A model generated the notes under the pieces. It was not told the origin of the DNA and made no database searches. It saw nothing but the letters and a program-made list of their open reading frames with translations. Positions 46,530-58,134 of a DNA stretch of 64,000 bases are shown one piece after another (the first letter of the stretch is position 1; every line of letters begins with the position of its first letter). The position numbers were made by a program, and so were the translations under genes. The stretch comes from Ambrosia x helenae (Eukaryota > Streptophyta > Magnoliopsida > Asterales > Asteraceae), in the NCBI GenBank assembly GCA_030844895.1, contig CM061231.1, positions 90,740,706-90,804,705 of the forward strand. Reading direction: 5' to 3'.

Positions 46530-47210
46530 ATATGTACTGCACATGTGCATTACATTTACTACGTGTATATTTGTAGTTTTAAACAACATATAGGTTTGTG
46601 ATTGTTTTTTAATTATGTACTGCACATGTGCAATCTTTCTGTCACTGAACATAGAGGTACCTGATTCAATACTTACGTACTGCACATGTGCACTGCATTT
46701 ACTACGTGTCTATTGGTTGTTTTAAACAACATATAGGTTTGTGTTTGTGTTTTTTTAATTACGTACTGCACATGTACAATACATCCAGATTGTTACTACT
46801 TTATTTTTTCAAACATAGATCTATTTGTTAAAACATTATGTGTTGCACATGTGCACTACATTCGTTCTGTCGTTCTTCATATGATACAAAGCTTTGTGGT
46901 ATTGAACATAGAGGTACCTATTCCACAATTTTCGTACTGCACATGTGCACTAAATTCAGTTTGCGTTTACTGAATGTTTTACGCAACCTAGACGTATGTG
47001 TTTTTTTAAAATTAACGTATTGCACATGTGCACCATATTCCAATTGTGTTTGTTGTATTTTTTACAAAATATGTACATGTTTTTAAATTTAGGTATTGCA
47101 CAACATAGAGGTATGTATTCAAAATTTAAGTATCACACATGTGCACTACATTCATTTGCATTTACTGTAATTTTTACACTACATGTTTTATAATTCATGC
47201 ACATGTTCAC
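46530..47210. repeat. TGCACATGTGCA palindrome array
   Basis: The palindrome GCACATGTGC (or one-base variants) recurs about nine times at spacings near 70-100 bp. It is accompanied by GAACATAGAGGTACCT and AAACAACATATAGGTTTGTG words. Confidence 0.75.
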
Positions 47211-47319
47211 TAATAATAATAATAATACAAATGTTTTTTTGTTAAATGCAGGTCGTGTATCCGGTTGTGTCTATATAACTACCTATTGTTAAGTATTGGA
47301 TTCAGATGATGTTGTAACA

Positions 47320-47361
47320 TGTGACAAGTGCGGTCATAGAGGCCACAATAGGAGAACTTGC
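47320..47361 (+). pseudogene. Zinc knuckle of a decayed MULE transposase
   Basis: It encodes C-X2-C-X4-H-X4-C with HNRRTCK. The exon opens near 47251 after an AG acceptor and closes soon after at a TGA. Upstream domains (DDE, SWIM) are not found. Confidence 0.55.
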
Positions 47362-47589
47362 AAGGTCAATCACAATAGAATGGAGTTAATAAAAAGTAAT
47401 ATGTTATGAACATGTCTTTTGGATTATGTATGTTATGAACATGTCTTTTGGGTTATGTTTGTTATGAACATGATTTTATGATATTAGGTTAAGAACTTGG
47501 CTTTTTGGTATGTAATCAACTTGACAATTTTATGTTATGGCATTTATCACTTATGTAATGTTGTTTGTTTTGGTATGTGTAAAAAACTA

Positions 47590-47860
47590 CTACAACAAAA
47601 AAAGTGTCGAAATGTATTAAAATCTGCAACCAAGAATGTACCGGCATGTGTCAAAAAACTGCAACAAAACTGTGTCATAAACTGCAGCCGAAATGGGTCA
47701 TATATTGCAGCAAAAAACTTCAGAAAAAATATGCCGAAATGGGTCAAAAGCCGCGCCAAAAAAAAACTGCAACAAAAATGTGTCGAAATGCATAAAAATT
47801 GCAGCCTAGAAGGTGCCAAAATGATTCATTATGAAGTGAAAATGGGTCATTAGGCAGCCA
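47590..47860. repeat. Degenerate minisatellite ACTGCAACAAAA...TGTGTCGAAATG
   Basis: Seven or so loose units of about 35-40 bp. The ORFs on both strands here are products of the repeat. Confidence 0.55.
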
Positions 47861-48239
47861 AAAATGTCACTCGAGTTTAAACAACCAAACTGATATTAAT
47901 ATGCCTTTCGTTCATCCGTTAAACTTGGTACATGCATAAATTCAAAAACATATCCATTTATTATACAACCAAACTTAGTACATAGGGAATTCATTGTAAA
48001 ACAAATACATGATGAAAAGGACCCAACTAAACAAATTCAATCTGTTGTTCTTCAATTCCATAATCCTAACTTGTTCTTCATGCCGCCTAATATGATATTT
48101 CCTTATCCTAGCTTGATAGTCATGGCTGTTAATCGATCTCAATAGACCTAGTATCACCTCATCAGATCCACCATACAATGGAGTCTCAGCCAAACCCACT
48201 ACTCATTCCCTGTAGTACATTTAACATTCGATATAAAAG

Positions 48240-48890
48240 TCGCATTACACATTTGAAATACAGTTACATCAATAACATATGGTAACACATGACAAACAGA
48301 ACAACATATCATTTTAACATTAACCTATCACAAATTAAATTATCACACATGTGTAATACATTATACATTTATAACACAAGTGCAGTACACTGCATACAAA
48401 GCCTATTCACATTAAACATCAACTAAAACAAGACTACCACACATATGAAATATAATTACATATATCTCAGATGTGCAACATATGACAAGTGCATCAGTCT
48501 AACTTAACACTAACTATCACTAATAATATTATCACACATGGTAATACATGTCATACAAAGCCTATTCACACTCGCATTACACTGGCTATAACCATCGCAT
48601 TACACATATGAATACATTACATCTATAACATATGGAAACACATGACAAACAAAACAACATATCATTTTAACATTAACCTATCACAAATTAAATTATCACA
48701 CATGTGTAATACAATACACATTTATGACACATGTGTAGTGCATTTCATACAAAGCCTATTCACATTTAACATCAACTAAAACAATCCTACTACACATATG
48801 AAATACAATTACTGATATCATATATGTGCAACATATGACAAACAAATCAGTCTAACTTAACACTAACTATCACAAATTATATTATCACAC
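48240..48890. repeat. CACATGTG-type repeats and a ~330-bp direct duplication
   Basis: The block with ACATATGGTAACACATGACAAAC, CATTTTAACATTAACCTATC-like text and ATCACACATGTGTAATAC appears at about 48265-48360 and again at about 48610-48720, with the following sequence also repeated. This is a tandem duplication of roughly 350 bp within the MULE remnant. Confidence 0.6.
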
Positions 48891-48895
48891 ATATG

Positions 48896-49599
48896 TGATA
48901 CTATTAGCATATTGTATTTTTAGTATGATTGTAAAATATTAATGTATAGGTTATCTCCCAAAAATAGGAGATTCGGTTTACCCATTATATATTGTTTGTA
49001 AATCAATAGAACAACGATCTGGAATACATACTCTTTCATGGTATCGCGCCTTTGATCCAACCCTACCTCTGCCTTCCCTGTGCCGCCGCACATATTGCAG
49101 CAGCCTTCCCCCTCTTGTTGCTAACTCTGATCTGAATCTCCCTCAATTTCCGCCCTTCACCGATCCCCTACATCCTATTCTTCTCCTCATGGACACCAAG
49201 ATTCACCCAGCCCTCACTGTTTCCAACATTAAAACCCACGTACCTATCAGTCTCGAGAAAGACTCGACCCATTATGTGAAATGGAAAACTCTCTTTCACG
49301 TTCATTATCAGGCGTATGAGGTCCTCTCTCATTTATCCCCACGGGCTCCTTCTGCAGCCACTGCTGCAGCCTCTACGGACCCTGCTGCAGCCGTTGGTGC
49401 ACTGTGGACGCATCTTGACGCCCTCGTGCTCTGGTGGATTTATGCCACAATCTCCTCCACCCTTCTCAATATAATTATCGAACCCGGTCAGACAGCACAC
49501 GCCGCTTGGACTGCTGTTCCAGCTGAGTTTACTGATAACAATAACACGCGGGCTGTTTTCTTGGGACAAGACTTTGCAAACCTCTTCCTGGAAATGTAA
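48896..49599 (+). mobile_element. 5' end of a short-LTR copia element
   Basis: The LTR is only about 143 bp (48896-49038) and is followed at 49039-49050 by TGGTATCGCGCC, a primer site starting TGGTATC. Gag starts at 49189 and has a typical Ty1/copia UBN2-type layout (PISLEKDSTHYVKWKTLF, then WTHLDALVLWWIYATIS). It stops at 49599, where unrelated Helitron-like sequence begins. Only the first quarter of the element remains. Confidence 0.75.
49189..49599 (+). pseudogene. Copia gag N-terminal fragment
   Basis: 136 codons from ATG with the gag motifs LEKDSTHYVKWKTLF, EVLSHL, TLLNIIIEPGQTAHAAW and NTRAVFLGQDFANL. The alanine-rich insert near residues 60-75 is a local GCA expansion. Translation ends just where the match to copia gag stops, at the junction with Helitron-like sequence. 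No zinc knuckle or protease follows. Confidence 0.75.
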
Positions 49600-49915
49600 A
49601 TATTAAAACTTTATTATTTTCTCTCTCATATTTCCTCTCATAACTTTTAAATGTTAATATCTTTTATATACGAGATTTTTTAAAGAAAAAATTTACACCA
49701 AATTAACGAGCGTTTTATTATCTTTCTAACGAGTACCATAGTGCTATATAAAAAACGGAGAAAAAAACGACTATTTTTTGTAACCCGACAGGTATTGTGT
49801 AAGGTTTGGAATTAGTTTAAAAAAAAATTGTGGGTTTGGGTCAGGCCTGGGATTAGGTGATACCCGACGCAATTACCCTTTTTTTATATTAGAATATGAT
49901 AACTTATGACAGAGA
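49600..49915. repeat. Helitron-family fragment
   Basis: About 49610-49750 is similar to 35190-35330 (TTCTCTCTCAT, CGTTTTATTATCTTTC, GAGTACCATA words). There are no ends of its own. 49790-49900 has TAACCCGACAGG and GGTGATACCCGACGC and is unrecognised. Confidence 0.45.
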
Positions 49916-49917
49916 TT

Positions 49918-50060
<143 letters not shown>

Positions 50061-50207
50061 TTCATTAATCATATATTGGCAGATGTCATTTTTTATAGTT
50101 TAAATACTTCTAATTTTTTTTTTTTTTTTTTTGAAAGTTAAACTTCATTCAAAAAAACCCCACAAGAGCCCTCAAAACAAGGACTCAAGGGGAAGAAACA
50201 CAAACAA

Positions 50208-53200
50208 TCAATCCAAAGGATATTTACACCACTTCTTCCAATCTAAACATATTTGTTTATTCCTATTACGATACCAAAAAAACAACATAATCTTTATGTG
50301 TTGAAAAAGCTCCGTCGCTCTTCGCTCCTTGTTATTGAAAATGCGCTCATTCCTTTCGTTCCATAGATCCCACATCGCCGTATAAATAATACCTTGAATC
50401 ACCCTTTGATCGTTTTTGGACTTCGAAATAAGCATGTTGCCATTTATCAAATCCTCAACATCAAATAATAACGAAGGAGCCAAACGACACCACCTCTCCA
50501 TATGACTCCAAACCTCAGCCGAGTAAATACACCCTGTGAACAAGTGAATCGACGATTCTGGACTCGATTTACAAAACGGGCAAACCATGTCATCCAAATA
50601 CACACCCCTCCTACGTAAGTTGGTCTTCGTAGGAATTCTATCCCGGATGGTTCTCCAAACAAAGATCTTGCATTTAATCGGTATCCAGCTCCTCCAATCA
50701 ATGGTTAGGCAAACCGCAAGCTCGGAGGGATTGTTAATCAGCTTTTTAGCGTTGCTCACTGAAAACATATGATTAGCATCACCTACCCACTGCCAAACGT
50801 CATTACCCACAGCCCAGGCATGATCAAAAATCGCTTCAAGAAGCTGAAAAAATTCCGCTATTTCCTCCTAGGAGTTCGGAGCAACTCGCCAGTCCCAAGA
50901 TAATACTTTCACCCCATCTTGAATTCGAACCCGGTCCGCAATAGTAGCCCATTTGTTCTTCTCTATTCGAAATAAATTCGGAAACCGAAGACGTAAAGGA
51001 TCGTTTCCCAGCCAGACATCCCCCCAAAAAGTAATAGAATTACCATCTCCCACTATGCCAACAAATAATCTATTAATGGGTCTACCATTTACCAAACATT
51101 TTTCACCAACTTTGACAATCTCTTTCCAGCAACCTTTTGTAGCATTATTACAAGGGAGCAAATTCCATAACCGATTAGAACCATGGCACTCGACTATCAC
51201 CCTTTTCCACAATGCATTACCCTCTCTTTTAAACCTCCAAGCCCACTTGAGAAGAAGAGCATCATTAACCCCTTGTAGTTTATTCAAACCAAGACCCCCT
51301 TCCTTCTTAGTTTTTGTGACAATATCCCAAGCCACCCACGCTATTTTATGTTCATCAGAAGCCCCCGCCCATAGAAATTTCCTCATTATCGCTTCGATAG
51401 TCTCTATAACCTTCTTTGGCGCCTTGTACAAGGAAAAATAATATATAGGCAAATTTTCAAGAACCGGGTTTAATCAAAACTACCCTTCCTCCCATGGATA
51501 ACGTTCTCGCTTTCCACGACTCCAATCTAGATTTAACCACTTGGATAACATTCGACCAATTTGCCACGCGGTTCATGTTGGCACCAACTTTAACCCCAAG
51601 GTATTCAAAAGGAAGAGATCCTTTTTTACACCCTAAAAGATGAATCATGTCTTCCACTTCCGCATCTTCTATACACACCCCAATAAGATTGGACTTGTGC
51701 AGATTAATGCGAAGGCCGGAGCACAAATAGAAAACCCGTAATATGCGAGCCAAACTTCCCATATTTTCGCGCGTCCATTCACCCATAATAAGCGCGTCAT
51801 CCGCGTAAAATAAATGAGTAATGGCATCACCTTGGTCTGAAACTTGAATACCCGAGAATTCTCCTATATCCTTCGCTTTCTGAACCACCCACGACAGCGC
51901 CTCCATAACTATTAGGAATAGAAAGGGAGAAAGAGGGTCTCCTTGGCGGAGGCCTTTTTGACAAATAAACTCAAAAGTAGGCGACCCATTGACCAGGACC
52001 GCAGAACGAGCTGAACTCAAAATACCCGAATCCATCTACACCAACGAATAGGGAAGCCCATTTGCTCCATCATAGAAATCAGGAAATCCCAATTAACATT
52101 GTCATAAGCTTTTTCGAAATCAATCTTTAATAAAAACGCCTTCTTGTTTCGTCTCTTAAGCCACTCTGTAAGTTCATTAATAACCAACAGACCATCAAGG
52201 ATAAAACGATCCTTCAAAAAAGCAGACTGATGCTCAGAAATAACACTCCCCAAGACCTTTTTCAACCGATTGGCCAATATTTTTGAAATAATTTTACTTA
52301 TCACCCCAATAAGAGTGATCGGTCTATAATCCTTGAGACCAATAGGCGCTTTAAACCTTTGGAATCAAGGTAATAAACGACGACCCACATCCCTGATTAA
52401 TCACGCCTGACTGAAAAAATTCCACCATAATTTGCGAAACATCTTTCTCTAGCAAATTCCAGTATCGCTTGACAAAACGAAAGTTAAAACCATCCGGCCC
52501 GGGAGCCTTGTTGGAACCACAATCAAACACCGCCTGCTTTATCTCTTCGTTAGTGAATTCAGCCGTTAAAATACCACACTCAACCTCGGTCAGCCGTTTT
52601 AAACCCGAACACATCAGATTTGGGCGAACACCAACCAACTCGCTGAAATGAGACCGAAAAAAAATTAAAAACCCTTTTTTTTATCAGAGAAGGTTTCGTA
52701 ATCCATTCACCATTAACATCCAAACCCGAGATAGAATTCCTAGCCTTTCTCCCATTAACTACGTTATGGAAGAAGGAAGTATTCTCGTCTCCAAGAGCCG
52801 CCCATTTAACCCGCGTTTTTTGTTTGATATCTCGAGCTCGATACATATTAATTTCTTCTAAATTCTTTTTACATGCAGACCACACCCATAACTCGGCTTC
52901 TTCCAACTCCCTTTCTTCCATAAGAATTTCCATTTCCTCTTTCTCAATCCGCAAACTATCTTCAGAATCCTCTTCTTGATGTTTGACTTTTTTGATCCAA
53001 TCTTTCAAAATCGCGCGAAGATTTTTAAGCTTCTCCAAGAACATCAAGTCTGCTGGGCCGGTACTAATATCTTGTTCCAAAACCTCTTTGACAATCGCAT
53101 CACATCCCGGTCTATATGCCCAAGAGTCAAACCATCGGAACGGTTTTTTACCAAAGTTTTTATTAACCAAGGACAACACTAGTGGCGAATGATCAGATTT

Positions 53201-53867
53201 CTCCTTATGCAAAGCACGAACCCAAGCAGTAGGCCACTTATTATAGACATTGCCACAAACCAAAATCCGATCAATCCTGCTCATTTTACAAACCCCACCT
53301 CTATTCGATAAAAAAGTGTATCTCATACCTCTTAAGTCGTACTCGCGCAGGCCCGCCTCATCAATAAAATCATTCAAGTCACTCGCACTAACCGCATCAA
53401 ACACCGAGTTCTTCCGTTCCTCTTCGTATCTAACCGCGTTGAGATCACCCATCAATATCCACCACCCATTACCCGAGTTCATGACTTGAAGAATTCTGGC
53501 CCACAATCTTCTTTTTTCAACGTTATTTTGAGGCGCGTATATATTCAATATATTCAATCTGATCTGCCCCTTAGATATATACCCCGAAACACACAGAAAA
53601 TTATCATCTTTAGTTACCGTGTCTTTGACGAAAACCATAGGATCCCACATACTAACTAAACCTCCTGATTGACCAATTGCATCAACGTAATCAAAGTTAA
53701 AACCCGCTCCACCCCAATAATTAGAAATGACATTAGCGTTAATGTTGGAACACATAGTTTCTTGCATCGCCACGAAAGATACCCTAAACTGATCCTTAAT
53801 ACGTTTCAACCCACCCGGCTTTTCCACAAACCCCTATACCACGAATATTAAGAGAAATACAATTCAT
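50208..53867 (-). pseudogene. LINE ORF2: endonuclease, reverse transcriptase, zf-RVT
   Basis: The ATG at 53867 overlaps the ORF1 stop. An early shift near 53830 precedes the endonuclease (AMQETM near 53760, LMGDLNAVR near 53430, SDHSPLVLSL near 53185). The RT region follows in several frames (NKAPGPDGFNF, LLKIDFEKAYDNVNW, KGLRQGDPLSPFLF). The catalytic FYADDA has YADD at 51796-51807. A zf-RVT domain with CPFCKSSPESSIHLFTGC lies near 50580. Frame changes fall near 53830, 52630, 52330, 52030, 51455 and 50850. The catalytic residues themselves are present. Confidence 0.85.
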
Positions 53868-56800
53868 CGCTTACCCGCTTGTAAACCTTCTTGCTCGATT
53901 GTCTTTTGAATCAAATCCTCAAACCCTTTCAAATTTGCCCCCAATTTTTCACCCATAACTTTAGTTGCCACGATTTCCCCCAAATCTGCCGGAGATCGAA
54001 GGGAGCCGCTATCATCTTTGGAGCTGTCTGACACAACCGAAAGAGTAGGTTGTTGGTTAAGATTTGTAACCTCGCGAATTTTCCCATTTATTTTGCATTA
54101 AAGTATTTCCCAATCCATGATATAAAGTCTAATTTATTTCTAAGTATTCTTATCTTTATCCGTGCACTCTATTTTTCTAAGTTCCTTTTATCATTGTACT
54201 TAAAAAAAAATCTTCAATCATGACATATGTCCTATCCTAATTCTATTTATAAAATCGTCATTTTTATAAGACGGTGTTTTTTTTATTATTTTCTAATTCA
54301 AACTAATGATTTTTTTTCCAATTACATTTATAATCACAAACAAGGAAGATATAAATTCATTTCAAAATAAAGCCTTGAGTCAAGAGTCAAAGTCTTGACA
54401 ACATAATTCTTGGAGTCAAAGTCTTAGTCCTAGTCAAAGTCTTAGTCAAACGGTCAAAGTCTTAGTCAAATAGTCAATTCATCATAAAACCTTACTTTAT
54501 GGTGTTGACCAATTTTAATGGCTAATTGAATCCAAAACTAGTATAAAAACCCACCTATGACCATTATCCTTGCCACCTCTAAATCGATTGTTTCAATCCG
54601 ATTAAACTTTCCCTCATACCTTTCTTCTATAGTCTATTATTTCTACAATTGAAGCTTTGATTATAAGCTCTTGTAATTGGCGAATTGGAAGCTCGATATT
54701 CTTTCTTTTTCGTTTTTTTATTTCTTCAATTTGGACTAGCTACGTTGTTGAGTCTTTGGGATTCACCTTGCATACATTCACAACACTTGAGGATAATTCA
54801 GCTTAGCGAAGGTGAGTTTACGTAACCATGTTTATGCAATTCTTTATACTTGCAACATTATACTTAAGCAATTCTACATACATGTCTAGTTGTAAACTTT
54901 AATGCCTCATGATTTAGACAACAACAGTTTCAACAAGTTTCAACATTACATAATCATTAGCTATGGCCAAGCCGGCGATACTCAATAATAGATCTATTGG
55001 ATTGACAATCCCACCTAGATTCGTTGACCATCTTTTATGGCGAGCGCGGGTGATTGTTATCGTTCCAACATATTATTAAGGTGAACCGTGGATGACGGGA
55101 TGGACCTAAACTAGTCGGAGGTTTGATTATGTCGATTCAACATTCCATGTTTATTCATGTAGACTTAAACTTACGATAGACATATGAATTGCTAAACTTT
55201 TATTCTTAAACTAAATTGCTTGACATGGCTTATGTATTCTCACCAACTTCTAGTTGACCCCCCCCCCCCCCCATTTTTCCATGCTCAACAGGAAATATTG
55301 ATGCTTGAAGTCTAGACCTAGCATGAGGAGTTATTTGAAGTTTCGTTGTTTGTTTGATGTATTAGATTCCATTCAAGACTTTAATGTAATTCAATAATGT
55401 AATGAAATAAATGATTATTTAAACATATGTATTACCATGAGCTACTGAACAATCATTCATACGTGACACCTCGATGTTTCCGCCGCCATCGGTTGGGGTG
55501 TTACAAGATCCATCCTAGAATTCTCCTCTCCCACCCCAGTATTCTCATCCTCTGGAAGACTTCCTTCTTCAGACTCCTCATCATCAGGTAGGCCCAATAG
55601 TTCATTTAATTGAAATGGATCAGATTGCTTTGGTTTTTTTTAACAACTTTCAAACTCTCGTTACTACTTGAATAAAAAGCACTGGGCCGGCCCACCAGCT
55701 CCCCTATCTTGATCTTTTTTCGCTTACTAACCTTCCCCATATTTTCTATTGGGCCCACATCACAACAATTAATGTTCTCATTGTCCACATTCTCGTATTC
55801 TCCAAAACTAAAGTCAACAGCAGGAACAAAATCCTCCTCAATCATAGGGCTGTCATCTCTCTCTTCATCATTCCTTAAATTATTACCATTATTGTCATTA
55901 ATACCACAGTCAATAATTTCCTTAAACATACCTCCATCATTATTGCAATCATTAAAAGTATCGTTGACCGGCTGCAACTGAACATCGGAGCGGACTTCCG
56001 ACTCGTCATCCGATTCCTCCTCATGATCGTCTTGTGTACCATCATCCGACGAATCTGAACCATCATTCGCATCACTAGGCTCAGCGAAATCCGGTACCCA
56101 ATCTCCTGGAACCTCCGACACCCATACCCGGAATCTCTTTCCTTTCCATTGGAGTATAACCTCGTCTGAGATCCGATTCCCATCACCTGACAAAACTCCC
56201 ACATACTCAAAGGACAGATCACGATCCGAGGAAGATACCTTAGCATGGTGGACAATTCTCCCATACGAACTTCCTATATCATCAATGACCTTGTTAGTCA
56301 CTAGATGAAGAGGAATACCACTAATTTTCAGCCATGCAACCCTTTCAAAACCAAATACTTGACCTTCCCAAGTGCTAATCATATCAAATCTTCCATCAAC
56401 CACGGTAGCCGCCTCACGGACTGCCTCTGCCGTCTCCGCATCAGAGAAAGTCACCAACACATCTAAGCCACCTAAGTATTTGACATCGAAGTCATCCGCA
56501 TATAATTCTTTCATGAACACCTTCACATTTTTCAAAGTATACACGTCCACCGTTCTAAACACCAAAGCCCTCCCATGCAGTTCGCTGAAAGCCGTAGTAT
56601 CATCATCAACTTGAATCGTCTTTCCAACGAGCATATCTTTGAATGAAAAATCCCCCACTTTAACGTTCGCCGCCTTCCCTTCTCTGTGAACCGAATGCTC
56701 CACCCCGCTACCATGTTTATACCCTTCTTCACAACGACCACCTTTATTAACATTATGATTGACCTCCCCTTCCTCTAGAACAAATCTGGCTACACTAAAC

Positions 56801-57063
56801 CATAAATGATGTTCTCCCATTCGGATACTTCGTAAAGACAGCAGCAAACCTTTTAGATCTTTCACATCCAGCATAGAAACGAAGCCGAATCGATTTCCCC
56901 TTTTATCTCTCTTCCGAGCGATGTAGATATCAAAAATCTGCCCAAAACTACGAACATGGCTTGCTAAATCATTCCCGCTACACTTGTCCGGTAGATTTGT
57001 AACAAAAAACTTGGTAATGCGACGTTGGACTTCTACCGGAATAGTTTTCCGGCTATTCTCCAT
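53867..57063 (-). pseudogene. LINE ORF1 (RRM-type), interrupted
   Basis: ORF1 starts at 57063. It has an RRM near residues 17-65 with RNP2-like FFVTNL and RNP1-like RGNRFGFVSM. A DUF4283-like middle contains LGGLDVLVTF and VAWLKISGIPLHL, and acidic Asp/Glu-rich stretches follow. The open frame ends at 55606 only because of a one-base shift in an A run near 55640. In the adjacent frame it reads on (LNELLGLPDDEESEEGSLP) to the solo LTR at 55505, then resumes at 54064 and ends at 53864. ORF1 proteins bind the LINE RNA. Confidence 0.75.
54065..55505 (+). mobile_element. Solo LTR of the 20429-25546 family
   Basis: It is the reverse complement family match of that element's LTR: it begins TGTAACCTCGCGAATTTTCC and ends GGTTGGGGTGTTACA. 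The flanks AGATT (54060-54064) and AGATC (55506-55510) are a 5-bp duplication with one mismatch. No internal region or second LTR is present, so two LTRs have recombined. The AGTCAA (W-box) array lies at about 54375-54475 and TATAAAAA near 54540. The half toward 55505 has diverged more from the 20.4-kb copy. Confidence 0.85.
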
Positions 57064-57100
57064 AAAGAGCGTTTACCCTCTTTTAAATACTTCTAATTTT

Positions 57101-57429
57101 ATTCAATTTATTTAGATTTTTCAACCCGGGAAAAAGTCATACATAAAAATTAACGTTAAAAAAATTGTGAGCGGAAAATAAGAAAAAAATAAAGATAAAA
57201 ATATTAATTAACATATTTGAAATTTTAAAATAATTAATAGTTCACTAACATTTAAAAAATGTGAGAAAAATAAGGAAAAGATATTAATTAACATATTTGA
57301 AATTTTAAGATAATATAGATATAGATTCTATTTAAAATACAAAATAAATAAATTTAAAAGAAAGCTTCACATGATGCCACATGACATTGAGGCCTCCACC
57401 TCATACAAACTCAATTCTTTTATTATAAG
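57101..57429. repeat. AT-rich stretch with a ~70-bp near-direct duplication
   Basis: ATATTAATTAACATATTTGA plus the following AATTTTAA occurs at about 57203-57231 and again at about 57278-57308, each preceded by AATAAGGAAAA-like text. There is no gene. Confidence 0.5.
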
Positions 57430-57780
57430 TTATAGATTATAGATGAGTTGTAAAAGTTTTGCATCACAAGTTTTTAAGAACATCCGGGAGTGGGGGGAAA
57501 GGGGGCGGGGAAACCTTGTCAAGCCCAATACACCACCCCACCTTGGCGTGGAAGAGTGGCGTTGCTCCAAGGGCGGGGACTTCTTTACTGGCGTGGGGCG
57601 GAGGGTGGAACGAGGTGGAGGTTTTTGATTGGTTTGTTTTTTTTTAAATCTTACACACAATAATATTATCTCCCACCACAATTTTCACCCCTCAAACATG
57701 GTCCCCACAAGTGCCACATGGCGCATCACCCCCCAAAACCGTTCACTAGCCGTTGTATACGGACTAGTTTTGATATTTAT
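57430..57780. repeat. GC-rich dispersed repeat
   Basis: It contains GGGAGTGGGGGGAAAGGGGGCGGGG and AGCCCAATACACCACCCC-type text, then CCACATGGCGCATCACCCC and CCGTTCACTAGCCGTTG. The base composition is unlike its flanks. I recall similar text from Asteraceae repeats, probably a non-autonomous DNA transposon, but no clean terminal repeats were established. Confidence 0.35.
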
Positions 57781-58134
57781 TTTTGAGAACGAATAATGTC
57801 CGAGTTAATTTTTCAAAACCTGTTTTAACCCAAAACTAAATGTAGCACTTATACAACATCCCGTTTTGAACTGTCATCCGGTATGACAGACATAGTAGGT
57901 TTACTAAGTTGGATTGCAAATGAAAACATTTAAGATATTCAATTATTGTTGTAACAATATTATTACACAATAAAGCTATCAGTCTCTCCATCCAAATTGC
58001 ATTTGAATCGGATTTTGTAATGTCATCAAACCTTCATACACCAAAGACAAGGCCACAACATAAATACTAACCAAAGATCCTCAATAGTAAAACATCAACT
58101 TATCATAACCGATTCATAAACCAAATCCCGACAA
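57781..58134 (-). other. 3' flank of the kinase gene
   Basis: The first 200-300 bases after the stop codon (minus strand) probably hold the 3' UTR. No other gene is seen. Confidence 0.35.

Larger units (their letters stand above)
45956..48895 (+). mobile_element. MULE remnant with zinc knuckle and CACATGTG arrays
   Basis: GGGGAAGGTTCAATTGAGAAC at 45956 resembles the terminal repeat of a common plant Mutator-like family, from memory. At 47320-47361 an exon after GCAG encodes CDKCGHRGHNRRTC, a CX2CX4HX4C knuckle like the one that ends many MULE transposases, soon followed by a stop. Arrays of GCACATGTGC occupy 46530-47210 and related ACACATGTGTAATAC words 48240-48890, in roughly inverted order, like subterminal repeats. 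The core transposase domain and the right terminal repeat are missing. Confidence 0.5.
50118..57081 (-). mobile_element. L1-type LINE, nearly full length, split by a solo LTR
   Basis: It runs minus. The 3' poly(A) tail (poly(T) on plus, about 50118-50131) is next to TTTAAATACTTCTAATTTT at 50099-50117, and the same 19 bases occur at 57082-57100 beyond the 5' end. That is a target-primed insertion duplication. ORF1 begins 18 bases from the 5' end, ORF2 follows with an ATGA overlap at 53867-53864. ORF2 has endonuclease, reverse transcriptase and a zf-RVT-type C-terminal domain. A solo LTR with its own duplication sits in ORF1. Several frameshifts make ORF2 inactive as sequenced. Confidence 0.92.
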
